A stretch of DNA of 64,000 nucleotides from Pelargonium x hortorum (Eukaryota; Streptophyta; Magnoliopsida; Geraniales; Geraniaceae), in assembly GCA_036897525.1 (NCBI GenBank), contig JAYMTJ010000002.1:62001-126000 (forward strand), given 5' to 3'. Below the pieces are notes generated by a model. The model saw nothing but the letters and a program-made list of their open reading frames with translations. It ran no database searches and was not told the DNA's origin. Below, piece after piece: positions 23,613 to 35,694 of this stretch (positions within the stretch are counted from its first letter, which is position 1; each line of letters opens with the position of its first letter). Both the position numbers and the translations under genes were made by a program.

Positions 23613-24538
23613 GGTAAGAAGCACTTTTAAGAAATTGGATATAAATGGCACATCTTATTTTGAGCTCCTAATAAATAAAAGGGAATCTATATAACATAAC
23701 GGTTTGAGAGGTTCATTAAAGAAAAAGTTTGCAAATAAGGTGTGGTTTAGAGTAAGGGTATCAAAGAAGAAAGAGTACACCCGGGGGTATAGCTATTAAG
23801 AGTAAGTGGGTTTTTATTAAGTAAGGGTTGTTTAGGAGTCTAGCAGAATTCTGCTTTCTGGTTCAGTAGAGTCTAATAAACTAAACGAGGAATAGAATAC
23901 ATTTAAAAGACACGACACAAAGTTGGGGTTTTCTTAGAGGTAATATAACCTTAACCACTATAGGGAAAGTGGTTAGAATAAATAAGGCTGTTTTCATATT
24001 CTGAGTTAAAGGACGGAAAGCCTAAAGAATGTGTTTGCGGTAAGGGCGCTGTAAGTATAGAGGCGTAAAGAAATATTTTTCTTTCTGATCCAGACTAAAG
24101 TTAGTAAGTCACAAGGAACGCTTTAAGTTTAAAGGCATTTCTCAATCTTATCAATCTGGGCCCACCGGAATTTTAGTAAGAGAGTTGTAAAAGGTTTTTT
24201 AGGCATTTACTAGCAGGCAGTTCCCTTGAGTGCCCTAAAAGGTATTTATTTAGAGAGTTCCGAGTAGATAGAAAAAGGTTAGGAGTGCCCAGCTTTATTT
24301 AGTACAATACTTGCTGGAGTTTAAGAAAAAAAAAGTTCTCTTTTGGCCTTTCAATTGATTATGATGGGATTTCATCTTATTATTCCATAACAGAAGTTAT
24401 CAAGCGCCATATAATACTTATGTGAGTGTCTTATAACGTGAAATTCCTTTTGTATCATATCCTGGAGTTATCAGGTTTATTTATACTTTTTGAAGTTAGC
24501 TACAGTCCAAACTCTAAAGTATAATAAAGGGGGTGCTC

Positions 24539-24560
24539 GCTGGCTCAGTCCGGTGAATTC
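24539..24560 (+). other. tRNA D-arm-like sequence
   Basis: CTGGCTCAGTCCGGTGA matches the A-box/D-arm consensus of tRNA genes (TGGCTCAGT..GG). A comparable site, CTAGCTCAGTTAATGC, lies at 39459-39474. Neither is followed at the right distance by a clear B-box, so both are isolated matches. Confidence 0.3.
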
Positions 24561-25049
24561 CAAATTTTCTTATTATCCTGACAAGGTCAAAAATGGAAAA
24601 AGGAGGCCTAGTAGAAAGCTTTAGCTATTTAGGAATGATAGACTTTTCTAAAGCTTGCAAGTATTGAAGAAATCCTTTGGGATATGAGACTTGTTTTCTA
24701 CCCTTTTTTATTTAGGAGCAAGTCAAGACACCTTTATTTAACAGTACTATGAGATTAGAACCTATGTCGCCCCGTACCTTAAGAGTCTATTCCCTAGGAT
24801 TTTCCTTAAGAGATAACTAAGGAAAGAGCTTAGGTATGGGACTTGAACTCATGTATTTTCTGGCAGCTATATTAAGAAAAATGAATAAGGTTTTGTGAGA
24901 GACCTTAATGTTTTGGAACAAGCTTACGAATCTTTGAAATAAAATAATAAAAGCCTGAAATAAAGTATAGAATAGAGAGTAAGTCTAGGAAAGGGTTATG
25001 TCTCTGTTTTGTATTACTTACTTCATTCTATTCGTAGCCCTTAGAGTCT

Positions 25050-25112
25050 ATCTAAAAGGAAGGACTCGAACCTGTGACATTACTCTGGAAATTGCCTTGC
25101 TTTAACACTAGT
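25050..25112 (-). other. tRNA 3'-part-like remnant
   Basis: On the minus strand an anticodon-arm-like stretch (CCAGAGTAATGTCA) leads into CAGGTTCGAGTCCTT, a near-perfect B-box and T-loop. The T-stem is only partly complementary (ACAGG against CCTTC), and there is no acceptor stem or D-arm. The order resembles the remnant at 62817-62872, which has AGTCGCAGGTTCGAAT at the same place, so the two may share an ancestor. Confidence 0.4.
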
Positions 25113-26389
25113 AAATTAGAGATGGCAAGCTTCAGACCGATTCTCTATGTAAAAGTTTAGTACGAGATTGCTTCACCGAACACCTTGGTATTAACCAACA
25201 CCTACTCTCGCCTATCGAAGCTTATTCAGCCTTTTACGAGAACTCTTATGAAAAGTTAGTTTAAGGTAAGGACTCCCTCTCGAGAGGATTTTGAGTGAAA
25301 GAAAGATAGCAAAGGAGTTAAAGATTGGATGCCGGTAAGGTAAAGGAGTCAACTTAATTGTTCTAATTCATTTTGGTCTTTTTTATTGTTGTACTAACCC
25401 TAAAACCTAATCTCTTTGCCAATCTAAGTCTAAGTTCGGTACAGCTATCAATTGCCTGTGGAGCTCTTAATTCTGTATAGACTGCGACTGAAGTCAAGTT
25501 TAAGTCTTTTTTTATCAATATCCAGAGAAAACTCTAATTACTCCAGCTCAAATAAGAGCAAGATCAATAAAATACCTCGGGAATGTCCTCTTTCTTTGGT
25601 AGAGAAGCTTCCTTGTGTTAAAAAAGTCTACTAATATTGATTTGAAAGGGGATCCCGCAAGGTCCTTGTAAGGAGTGTTTTTGGGATTAGTTAATTCTAG
25701 CTTTTAAAATAAAATACTGAAAAATTCTTAGTGGGGTTACTCTCTACTTCTAGTTATAGGGACGCCAATTTGTGATAGGGGATAGGCGCTTTGCATTAGA
25801 GTATATGGTGTTGTTTCAGCTCTGGAATAGGGAATAGGTACAAAATAGAGTACAGAAAGATAAACTATAAGCCTAAAAACTCTTAGAGTTATAGAAAAAA
25901 CGAAATCAATTAGAAGTTGGATAGGGGTACTTGTGTGAGCAAATGTTCTGGATAAATAAAAAAAACTATTTATTCAGACAGAATAAAGCAGGGATTCGCT
26001 AATAGATAAAGTATAGGTATTCCGGGAGAAGCTTAACTGCGAAATTAAGTGGGGCTAATCCGAATCTATAAAATTCTATAGCCAGTTTCGTTAGAGTAGT
26101 GAAAAAAGACGAATTTCCCTTTAATTAAAATAAAAGGAGCCCTTCAGAGTTTAGAAAGGAGCCACCGTTTCGTACATTATTCTGATAAGTTATAGCATTA
26201 AATTCAGCCTGGGTTTAAAACAGACTCAAGTTCCTGTAGTCTTTTTTTACGTTCTTGACTTCTACGGGAATCGGACCTTTATGCTCACTTTCAAGAAAAA
26301 ACTGGAAATTGGCTAGCATCCTTTTTAAGGAGTTTTCCAACTCCGATACTTTATTAAAGTAATAGTAACATTCCTCATAAAGAAGTATT

Positions 26390-26409
26390 AACTAAACTAA
26401 ACTAAACTA
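26390..26409 (+). repeat. (AAACT)n short tandem repeat
   Basis: Three to four copies of AAACT in an AT-rich context. Confidence 0.6.
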
Positions 26410-27430
26410 TTTGATTTGACAGTTTCTTTTAAACAAAAATCAGAACACTACTTTTTCATTTTACTAAACTGAGTTAGATTTATCTGAGACCTTACCTTTT
26501 TTCCATCAAGTAAGTTTAGTCATTTTTTCTTTGCAAATCTTAAAACGGGTCGTAGTTTATTTAGAAAAGCAAGGCGTACGGTGTTTACACAACATCTCTC
26601 TAAGGGATATCCTACTATATTCGAAACAATCCCCCATTAAGAATGAAAGCTTGTACTTCGGTTCTAGCAGACAGTAATTAAAAGGCTGGCTTGTCCAAAA
26701 TTTTCTAATTACAGGCTCCGGCTACAGAGGGGGTATTAAATCACTTAAATAAAGAAATGAATTGTACTCTAAAAGCTGGGAAGAGAGTAAGTAACATAGT
26801 CTAGAGGTGCAATTAAAGAAAACTACTACAAGATTCCTGATTACGGAATTTCACGTATTAAAGTCTCAGAGATTATATGGATTACCATATGCAGGAAAGT
26901 AAGGCTTTGGCCGATTTCATTTAGTAAATAAAGCCCGCAAACTGAAATTCTGGAACTCCAAAATGCAAATTAAGCCCCCTTGAGAAGTCCTATACTGTTT
27001 ACTTACTGATTTGACCCTGTTAACTAATATTATTTCGAGTACCTGCTATAAAATGAAAGCTTCTTACGTGACAAAAGGGCCTTTAAAGTCAATTCAAAAA
27101 TTTCAGAACCGATAGCAATAGCCCTTAAATGGTGTAAATCTCACAACGTAGCCGCTTATATTAGTACCGAGCTATCCCTCCTCCGCAATTTGTAAGTATA
27201 ATAATTTTGAACTTACGAAACTGCAGATTTCTTACAAGTTTTCAAGCTAAGAGAAACAGGGCTCTAGAGAGGGTGTCTCACTTTTTTTTGAATACTTTCT
27301 AAAGTTTATGAAGGAAAGGAGATTTTCCTTAAAAAAATTTCTAAATAAGGGATTCCTGTTAGGAGTTATTCCTACCTTCGTTAGAACTTGGGTCGGTAAT
27401 GTAATATACGTATCTATTCTGTACTAAGGT

Positions 27431-27706
27431 TTGGATGGATATCTGAAGGATAAAAAAAGTAGAGAACTAGAGGAATTATTCTTAACTAATGGATATAAGA
27501 ATACAACTCTTAGAACTCTTTATTATCAATTTAATTCTATGGGATTAACCGGGGGCTTTTACTCGGGGACTCTTTTCTCCCAAGGTTTGTCTCCTCTATT
27601 ACAGGTATTATCTACTAAGGCTCCTCCCTCTTTAACGATAAGTACAAAGGCTGGAGGAATGTCCCTTAAAGTAACTACTTTTTTTTATAACTCTTATAAT
27701 TCCTAG
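27431..27706 (+). CDS. unassigned open frame, 91 aa
   Basis: Open for 91 codons without any standard stop, starting at TTG. The translation begins with an acidic and basic helix-like stretch (DKKSRELEELFLTNGYKNTT) and continues with QFNSMGLTGGFYSGTLFSQG and a Ser/Thr/Lys-rich tail (LSTKAPPSLTISTKAGGMS). Composition and mixed codon use look more like protein than most frames here. It ends at the start of dispersed repeat R2 and converges with the frame at 27749-28015 on the other strand, 42 bases away. I recognise no family. It could be a real small gene, a gene fragment or chance. Confidence 0.3.
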   Translation: MDGYLKDKKSRELEELFLTNGYKNTTLRTLYYQFNSMGLTGGFYSGTLFSQGLSPLLQVLSTKAPPSLTISTKAGGMSLKVTTFFYNSYNS

Positions 27707-27768
27707 CTACTAATGAATAGTAACCCATAAACTAATTCCGTAGTAAACTTACCCTGTAATCCCCTCCC
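27703..27768 (+). repeat. dispersed repeat R2, copy 1
   Basis: TAGCTACTAATGAATAGTAA is found here and at 58532-58551 without a mismatch. It is followed in both places by ATAAACTAAYTCC, and the second copy has six extra bases between the blocks. The further shared ACCC-GTAA suggests the relationship extends to 27768. Copy 1 lies exactly between two convergent protein-like frames and overlaps the ends of both, so it could be a shared 3'-end element or the remains of a duplicated gene end. Its function is unknown. Confidence 0.75.
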
Positions 27769-28015
27769 TACAAGACAATACAAGGAAGCCCCAATACTTA
27801 TCCTTAAGCTGCTGGTACAGCTCTTTCTTACTCACTCCTATAGCTCTCAAAGATCCATAAAGAATAGATGTCATGATGAAAGAAGGAAGTCCTAAAGCAG
27901 ATGGGGTACAGATTTTCAAGGGTCTTATTCTAGCTCTGAGTAGCTCTGAAGTGAAGAAGGATATTTCAAAAAAAGAGTATTTCTTGAAGAAACTTGGAGT
28001 CTGAAGTTTGTGGTC
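27749..28015 (-). CDS. unassigned protein-like open frame (89 codons)
   Basis: The minus-strand frame is free of standard stops for 89 codons. The only ATG in it is internal (27872-27874) and would give 41 residues. The translation looks strongly like protein: aromatic N-terminal part (KKYSFFEISFFTS), ELLRARIRPLKICTPS, then MTSILYGSLRAIGVSKKELY and QQLKDKYWGFLVLSC, ending REGITG. The SKKELYQQLKDKYWG part would form an amphipathic helix. There is no clear ribosome-binding site. It converges with the frame at 27431-27706. I recognise no family. The missing start suggests a fragment, an exon or a non-ATG start. This is the frame in the window I would test first. Confidence 0.35.
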   Translation of the reverse strand, partial: DHKLQTPSFFKKYSFFEISFFTSELLRARIRPLKICTPSALGLPSFIMTSILYGSLRAIGVSKKELYQQLKDKYWGFLVLSCREGITG

Positions 28016-31000
28016 TTATAGTGTTTACATACAAGAACTTGTGTACTAGGAAGCCCTTGTGAAGTGGATTTAGTTTGGTATTAAGATTCTAGACTAAAAG
28101 TCAAGGCTCTTTCTGGTTTTATATAATTGACTTTCATCGGAACCCTTATAGAGGAAATTTTATATTCGGGTTCTCAAAGTGCTAAATCTTTAGGAGTTAT
28201 AGTTAGATTTGGTATAAAAAAACACTGCTCTATTTTATTGTAGCTTTTGTTGTAAGTTTCTAGAATCCGGGGTATTGACTTCTCCGTACGCAATAGGCTT
28301 TAATTCTTAAAATACGGACTCCCCCTTGTTTGTTATTAAGGGTGCTTTATTTAAGCCGTCCTCACTCCTGAATAATAATAATTCGTATGCCTTTTCGGGT
28401 TAGTAAAGTCAAGGTAGTTAATACAGCTTCTAAAAACTCATTAGAGAGAGTATAACTCTAGGAACAGGATATGATGTAAACCCAAAAGGAACCTGAACTT
28501 GCAGCCATAGCATTATAACAAGATTTGCTTACTCTTACTTTCCTGTAGCTGTTACTCTCAAATTAGGGTGCTTTAAGGGGCTCCCTATTGTAGAATTTAT
28601 CTAGTCAAAAGCTCTTCAAACTAAAGACTTTAGCTATCCCACAAAAAATGAAGTACCGTGTTCTACATCAAAAAAACTAATACTCTAGTTGTTTATATAA
28701 GGCTTTCACTAACATTATAGCATATCCATTAATAGGCTATTCTCCAACAAGAAAAAAAAGCATATGGCTTAGGAGTTACTTTTTTATTATATCTGCCAGC
28801 CTTGCACTCTCTCAAAAAAACCTCTTCTATCAATAGCTATTATTCACAAGCAAAAAAACTTATTTCGTGTAAAATTTGCAAAGTAGGACTCATTTAAGAA
28901 TAAAGTAGAAAATTCGCGGAAACTTCGCCGCTAGCAAAAGTGACATCCTTAGGAACAAAAGAGTAGAAGCTTTAGAGATATAGAATGCACTTTTCCTGAG
29001 GGAATCCTTCAACTTTCCTTGATAAGGTAATTGTGAAGTCTGTAAAAGTAATTGCAGGGTTGCGGGTTTTCGTATATGTGGTTCGTGTTGGGTGGATACT
29101 ACTCTGGGGCCGCAAGAAACTTAGTTATATAAAAAATGGATTAAAAAGTGAATTCGTTTCAATTCAATTAAAAAGAAGTACTTAACTAATGAGAATTTGA
29201 GGTTAATTACGTATTAGTAGTGGGGTTTTCTGTGCCCATAGTATACAAAAGTTATATCCCTGCGAATCACTTTCAGTAGAGAAAAGAAATCTTCTTTCAT
29301 TGAAAAAAAAACTACCAGGTTGATAGCCCTAAATCCGGGTAAGTTCAAAATGTTAATACAAGGATTTCTAGATGTCAAATTCCTCCCGAGTTGATCATCG
29401 GTAGTACGTCTTAATACATCTAATCTATTAAGTAAGATTTACTAAGGTGGGGTAGTCTTTGTAATTTGATGTAGGATTTAACCTTTAAAAGAAGTAATTT
29501 AAGCAAAATCTATTTTTAATGGTGTTTTTTAATCTTATTGTGGAATGGTGTCTAAAGGTTAGGTATCTCAAACCTCTCTTAACCCTTAGCGGAGGTTATG
29601 CTCCCTCTACTACTTTTTTTAAGAAAGCAAGTATACAACCAGTTATACCTTAATGGCAGAAAGTCCAGCCGAGGCCCGTGCATTCGGACTCACGGCTCGC
29701 TCTATATTGTACTAGGATGCTGTCTAAAAGGGGCCCTAATAAATAGAAATAGGATACCTCAGCTTTCTTTTTTATTTTAAGAAGCTTCTGTAAGCACAAG
29801 ATAAGAGCAGCTGTAATAATGGATTTCGATAGAATAAACTAATTTGGTACTTGTTGAATAGAGCTAGAGCTATACAAAACTCGCGGGTCAATATACATTA
29901 GATATGAGAGTCCCAGTAGGAGGAAACCGGTATAAAGAGTCTGCTTCGTTTTCTAGTTATTGCCTTGAATTAGAAAGGTATTTCACCGAAAACTCCACCT
30001 GGAAAGTTAGGTATCACCCACTGAAGGATATTTGTTGTAATTATAGGTCCTCCTTTATTTATTTTATAGAAGCTTTGCTTGTCTCAGTCCACAAAAAATA
30101 CAGCTTATAACTAAGCTCAGTACTCGTCGTACAAATTTTTTTTGCAAAGTAGGCAATAATAAAGTAAAAGAATTCCTGGAAAATAGAAGAGTAAAATGCG
30201 GGAGTCATTTTGTCGTTGAATTTTTAGCTACTCTCGGATAAGATGTTTGGTCAAAGGAAAGAGAAAAGGCTCTGCCCACTTATAACTGGTAAATATGTTT
30301 CTATAGGTATTAAGATTATAAACAATATTTTAGTAGGTTAAAAAAGTAAGGGTGTTCCTAACATCTTAAGTACAAAAAAAAAAAAAAGGGGCTTTTATGC
30401 TACATATGAGGCTCCTATTAGCATTGAGTAAGCCCCCTTTAAAGATGTATACTTTCTAAATAGAAAAGCATCTCTTCTCTTGTACCACACTAAAGATCTT
30501 AACTCGCTTCACATAAACTTTTTAATACAGTACTCCAGAAACTAGTATTTACCTTGAGTTCTTAGCTACAACTTTATAAAAGCTAAAATGGACAGGGGAT
30601 ACGGTACACTATAAATTGAGCTCCCCTTTACTTTAGTAGAAAAATCTGAGTCCCTACTACATCATTGTTACAAAAGAGACTTAATAAAGTAAAGTTAAAG
30701 ACGCAAGCAACCAGGATATTCCAAGCGGTGCCATAAGCCTAAGAACGCACTCATATTTCTGAAAAGGGTTTCATTCCAAAAACCGGTCGGGAGCCAATAA
30801 GGAACTCTTTGACAGTGCAAGGCGTAATTGTTATCCTGTTACAAAGTATGGGATCCAGATTTCTTATCCGTATTAGCTTTTGCGGCTAATTGTAGTTAAG
30901 TTCTATGTAGAGGTCTGCGATCCTGTCTCTGAAGTATAGAAGCTTTTGCTATATCTGGTATTAAAAAACACGAAGCATCCTTTCGCAGGCAGTATTCCCT

Positions 31001-33300
31001 TCGAGGTTTCTGAGGTTAAACCCTGAGTTAGTTTTCCTCAAAGTAATTCTCAATTTCCGGAATCCGAAACAAAAAAGTATTAAAGGTAACCCCTTTTATT
31101 TAACTTCTCACTTCTTTACGAGCGTAAGACTCTAAAAAGGAAAGCTCTCGGTATAAGGAAGCGACCTACTATAAAAAAACTCGGCTATTATAAAAGCAGG
31201 AGAATTCCAGTAAATGAAAAAAGGACTTTATTCCGCTTCGATTATAGACTCCCGAGCTGATTTACGAAGCACTTTAGTTCGAATCTTTAGTATGTAATTA
31301 AGGACAGACACCCGAATATATGTAATTCTAGGGGGGCGAAAAGGGTATCCCTGAGATTTAAAGCAATCAATTCTTACAAAAAAGTAGTACTGAAAAGACA
31401 ATGTTCAGATAGTATTTCCTAGAATATTTATTGAGAAGATTAAGTGGGTTAAGTGCGATTGTTTTCCACCTAGGAATTTATCGCATCTACCGTATCATGT
31501 GGGACCCTTTTCTTAGTGAAGACTTATTAAGTTCCTCCGCTCAGCTTTGACGGGACTTCTACAGCCGGGGATCTACTAAAAGTTTGGGACTAAAAATTTC
31601 TATTTCATTAATTAAGTTACAAGATTTTTATTTTAAACCGCCGAGGATCCCTATATATATACTTCAGTTTCCTTACCTAAAGCGAAAACAAACCTCCGAC
31701 CAGGGAGTGTTTTGTTTATAAGAATAGCCATAAAAGTAGTAGGATCTAGTAGCAAAAAAAAGGAATTTTGTACTTTTTCGACGAGGTTATCCTAAGGAAC
31801 TTCAGCTGAAGACTTAAAGCAAAAGAAAAGAGGAACCCTCTTTGTAGTTGTATAATGCTAAAGGATTCTTTTAGGCAGGCGCAGTCCTAGGTTGCACTAT
31901 GAATAAAGAATAAAGGATTCTCAAAGCATTTTCTATGTCTACGGCTCCTCCTTGCTATTTCTAAGATATATTCTGTCTCTATATAAGGATAAAGTTTCCC
32001 CTCTTATGGGTTAAGTTTCTTCTTTCTTAATGGGGCTCCCTATTTGATAGTTTGCAATCTCTATTCCAGGAGTATCCCTTGTCAGATGTAGTTCGATTAT
32101 TCTCTTAGGGTTTACTTGGATTCTTATTATATGTCACTCAAAAGTGATACTCAACCAAAAACTTGTCCTAAAACAAACAAACAAAGGGTACTTATTTGTC
32201 TCAGTTCCCTCTGGATATCTTCCCAGGCACGTTTATCCTAACGAGTTTTTTTTAATTAATATCCTCCGGGGTCCTAGGCGGATCCATATATACAATAAAT
32301 CAAAACATTTTGAAACAAATAAGTAGCTAAACGAGGCGGAGTCCGAAGAGAGGGGCCTGCTTTTGTTTGGAAATACTTAAGTCAGTTATAAGTTTTTTTG
32401 TAGTCGTTTAGATAATCGAGGATAAGAATCTATTGTTAGGTTAGGTCTAAAACCTGAAATTCTTTATTTTAATAAGGACTCAAACGGGATAACTCTTTTG
32501 GGAAATGGGGTAGTGTTTGTTTGTTTGTTTGTATTCTAGTCTTCAACCTCATATTCCAAAGCGGGTGCTACATATTTATTTTTAAAAAATGAATACTTTC
32601 TAGGGGTGTACTGGGTTTCCGGGAAATGGGTACTTATAAGAGACTTCTGAGGGCGGACACATTCTCCCTCCCTACCTTTTTGCTTAGACTCAATAACAAG
32701 AGAAAGTGAAAAAAAAAAAAAAGCGCCTCCAATAGTATTCTAAACTCATTAATTAGGGAGAAACTCCTAATAATACAAAATTGGCGCAGAAGCATAGTGC
32801 TACTTATTCTAAATCAGAGTCAGAGCTGCCCGGTTTTTACTAAAAAAAGGTGTAGTCCTGAGAATTTCATTTGATCTAAGATTCCTAGTATGAAAGGGGA
32901 GTGCTCTTCTATTCTAAAACGAGTTTGTATGATAACTATAGACTTGAGGAATTTCTTAACAGTTAATTAAAACCGGATTCCCCCTTTACTTTAGTGTTTG
33001 TGGTAACCTGCGAATACAATTGAATAATTCTCCTTTTAGTGAATTGGAGCTTTAATTAAGGCTTCGGGGTACCTTATTTCAGGCAATAAAGAGCACTGCC
33101 TTATATAAAAATGAGCTTATAACTTTAAGGGATACCTAAAAAAAGACTTTATAATAAATAGACCCACAGTGGAGTACCTTTTTTAAGAGACTTGATTTCA
33201 CAAATCTAAAACTATGAGCCCCTTTCTTTCACGCCAAATAGACTAAGGCGTGCTTCCCCAAATTACCCTTTGATAAGAGATACCGATTTGACTCTTTCTG
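28016..33300. other. gene-free AT-rich DNA
   Basis: About 5.3 kb with no supported gene. It contains the G+C mini-palindrome AGGGGCCCT at 29729-29737, A14 tracts at 30374-30387 and 32709-32722, a (GTTT) run at 32515-32531 and dense G+C mini-clusters (for example near 28340, 28573 and 30350). Short frames such as 29904-30110 and 32144-32326 look random. Confidence 0.45.
32515..32531 (+). repeat. (GTTT)n microsatellite
   Basis: Four GTTT units in a row, bounded by G on both sides. Confidence 0.7.
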
Positions 33301-33559
33301 ATCAAAGCAACCAACCGGGCCACTAACCACTAATTAAGAACTTAACTAAAACACTCATGTCTATCAACCAAGTAAATAGAGACTATCCGTCTACAAACCG
33401 TCTACAAAGGAGATTGTAGCCATCTACTCTTCCTATGCTTTTGGAATCTATTAAGATAAGACACTTTCTGTTGTAAGGATTTCAAAGATAAAAAGCATTA
33501 GCCAAGAAACTTCCACGAAAAACTGTACTTAGTTGAACATGTTGTGAAAGGGCTTTTAG

Positions 33560-33799
33560 GAGTGCTCAATTCCTAGAGAGGTAGGAAATGATACAATTGA
33601 GAAGAGGTGGATACTGATAAAGTCGATTGCTAGTCCTAAAAACATATTATATAAGATAGGGAGTACTAATACAATTAATTGGACAGGTTCAAGGGAAATA
33701 GTATTAGGTACACCAGCTATACAAGACAAGATAAGGTTCCTCGCTACAAGTACAGCTAGCTATTGGACTACTTTACCTCATGCTCATGACAACCACTAA
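33560..33799 (+). other. protein-like open frame (79 codons)
   Basis: A frame without standard stops and without a start codon at its beginning. The translation contains EVGNDTIEKRWILIKSIASP, a run rich in Asn, Thr and Ile, and RFLATSTASYWTTLPHAHD at its end. Composition is balanced with low cysteine and looks like protein. Upstream, other frames are also partly open. I recognise no family. It is probably a fragment of something larger; a degraded element or gene is more likely than an intact gene. Confidence 0.25.
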
Positions 33800-33823
33800 A
33801 GACCTTAACTTACGCCCTTTCTT

Positions 33824-34102
33824 TTAGCTAACGGGAATCCTGTAAACAAAAAGGAACAGCATCTTATTCTGTATGAGAGCTGCTATTATAACTGTACTTT
33901 TGTAGCTAGAAGACCCTCTATCTGTATCAGCTATATCGGCTTTCTTTCTTTCTAAATACCTAAACCCATCCATAGCAATCCTACCTATTGTATTTGCTAG
34001 AGATAGAGAAGAGAGAGCGATGCAGCTTTCAACCGGGAATGCGAGCCAAAACTGACAGACCCGAGGTGTCTTACTGTTGTTGAAGGTCAAGCTATGGCCC
34101 AA
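33824..34102 (-). CDS. unassigned open frame, 92 aa
   Basis: Open for 92 codons from TTG with no standard stop. Many codons in the middle begin with a purine, the pattern expected of real coding DNA. The translation has a Ser-rich N-terminal part, then LANTIGRIAMDGFRYLERKK, ADIADTDRGSSSYKSTVI and a hydrophobic C-terminus (MLFLFVYRIPVS). The last part is encoded by a sequence, GTTCCTTTTTGTTTACAGG, that recurs at 35857-35873 and resembles a splice acceptor, so the frame may end at an exon or repeat boundary. I do not recognise the protein. Confidence 0.3.
   Translation of the reverse strand: MGHSLTFNNSKTPRVCQFWLAFPVESCIALSSLSLANTIGRIAMDGFRYLERKKADIADTDRGSSSYKSTVIIAALIQNKMLFLFVYRIPVS
33839..33857 (-). 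repeat. short repeat R3, copy 1
   Basis: On the minus strand GTTCCTTTTTGTTTACAGG; the same sequence with two fewer T occurs at 35857-35873 in the same orientation. A pyrimidine-rich run ending in ACAG followed by G is the form of a spliceosomal 3' splice site, but a chance or repeat origin is equally possible. Confidence 0.5.
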
Positions 34103-34127
34103 GGTCTAAGGGAATGCGAGCCAAAAC
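34035..34127 (+). repeat. 18-base direct repeat pair
   Basis: GGGAATGCGAGCCAAAAC occurs at 34035-34052 and 34110-34127. The spacing is 75 bases, a multiple of three, so on the plus strand both encode REXEPK-type residues (GAA TGC GAG CCA AAA) in the same frame. An exact 18-base repeat is well beyond chance at this distance. The bases between and after the copies are not repeated. Confidence 0.75.
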
Positions 34128-34360
34128 AGGAACCATAGAAGCTGCCAATGCAGGAGGCAGAACCAGTCGCGAGCTGTTGCTACAGTCTTTCCAGTCTCTA
34201 GGTTGTTCCAAGCAAGTAGGGATAAATGGGATTTATAGGAAGGGTATTGAATAAAAGCAAGGGGCAAGTTTGCTTTAGATGTGCAGAGTGACAGAAGATG
34301 TCATGACTCGGTATGAAAGTTAGCAACAGGTTAATACTGGTAAGGCTAAGAAAGACATAA

Positions 34361-34555
34361 TGGAAACAAAGATACGAAGAGAAACGCTTCAAGGTCATTT
34401 TCTTGAAAAGGTGCCGCGAATTCCTTTGCAGGCAAGTTGACTTGGAATTGAGTCAAATACGCGATTGGCTAGGTCGCTTACATGAGATTCCGATACCTTG
34501 AAAGAGAGAGAAAGACAAGAACCAAAGAATACCAATTAGCAACACCAGCTGATAG
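34361..34555 (+). other. protein-like open frame if TGA is sense
   Basis: The first 46 codons are free of stops, and the frame continues to 34555 if TGA is read as tryptophan. The translation is basic and helix-like: YEEKRFKVIFLKRCREFLC, then RQVDLELSQIRDWLGRLHE. There is no start codon at its beginning. The DWLGRLH stretch is not enough to name a family. It is a fragment of unknown origin or a chance frame in a G+C-richer patch. Confidence 0.25.
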
Positions 34556-35694
34556 AGCTTCAATTCCCTCCTGTCTATTAGCCTACAAAGAGCTTCCGAT
34601 GTTGTTTGTAGTTGGTTGGGTTTTAAGGTTCTAAATCAATAAAGTTGACAGAGGTAATTAACAATTCCCGCGATACCATATAGCAACGATCATCATAGCA
34701 AATGTAAGATTATGTATCTATCTTAAGCTACGAAATGTTCTTGCATCTTCTTTAGATTAGAGGAGCCCCCTTTTTTGACTAAAATCTCATTTTCTTCTTG
34801 GACTTTACAGGCGTTTCTTTTTAGTGAGGAGGGGGATAGGGTGGTTAAGTTATCGCCTTTTCGTTAACTTTAATTAGATTAAAGCTAGGTACTAGGTATT
34901 ACATTATAAGTATTTACTAAATGTACAGACTAAAAACTCCGTCTAGAAAATGAAATGTGTGTTGAAAATTAGACTATAAAACTGAAAAGTAACTAAAAAA
35001 AAGCTTTGTACTTTACAGAAATGTCCAATCAAAGGTGCAAAACTCCCGGAATTTTTAGAAGAAAAAAGGGGTAGCTGCTGGATTAAAAGCAACTTGTTTA
35101 TTGGGCGATAGTTATTAGCCGGGGGTTATAGAGGGTTAACTTCGGAAAAAGTCTTTCTATGGAATTTGGCTGAATATCTTCTTTACTCACTCAAGTACTT
35201 CTTGGATGTATCTTGGCTAACACTTCTAAATGAAATGTTTCATACTTTGGAGATTAACTAAAGTAAAGCACGAGCGCCCTTTTTTGTAGGAACCCCCTTT
35301 TTCTTTTTATCTATCCGAGTACCACTCACCTTTATACTTTACTTAATCTACACGAGGGATAGCGTTTTATTCCCTATTTTTATAGAATTGAGTACAAATT
35401 CCCCTCTCGACTTTGTCGCCTCTAGACTAGAGTTGAATGCTTTCGGGCAATCCAGCCTATCTTAGCAATCTTTAATATTCACTGTATATAATATGAGCTA
35501 CACTGTCAACAACCGGTACTTTGTTTGAGTTCTTCTGCACTCTAAATCCACCTGTTCTTTCAAGCTAAACCCCTTTTCTTCTTCTAGGGATTCTTGAAAA
35601 ATAGAAGTATATATTAACTAGGAGTAGTTTATAGTTTAAGGGCAACTTCCTCTTGTCTTACTTTGTAGCTAGCATTGTGTAGAGGAGAGAGACC

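Larger units (their letters stand above)
19954..27430. other. gene-free AT-rich DNA
   Basis: About 7.5 kb with no supported gene. It holds a 14-base tandem duplication at 20526-20554, a (CTAA) run at 22446-22462, a (TAA) run at 23594-23612, an (AAACT) run at 26390-26409, tRNA-like pieces near 22256-22283, 24539-24560 and 25050-25112, and many G+C mini-clusters. Confidence 0.45.
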
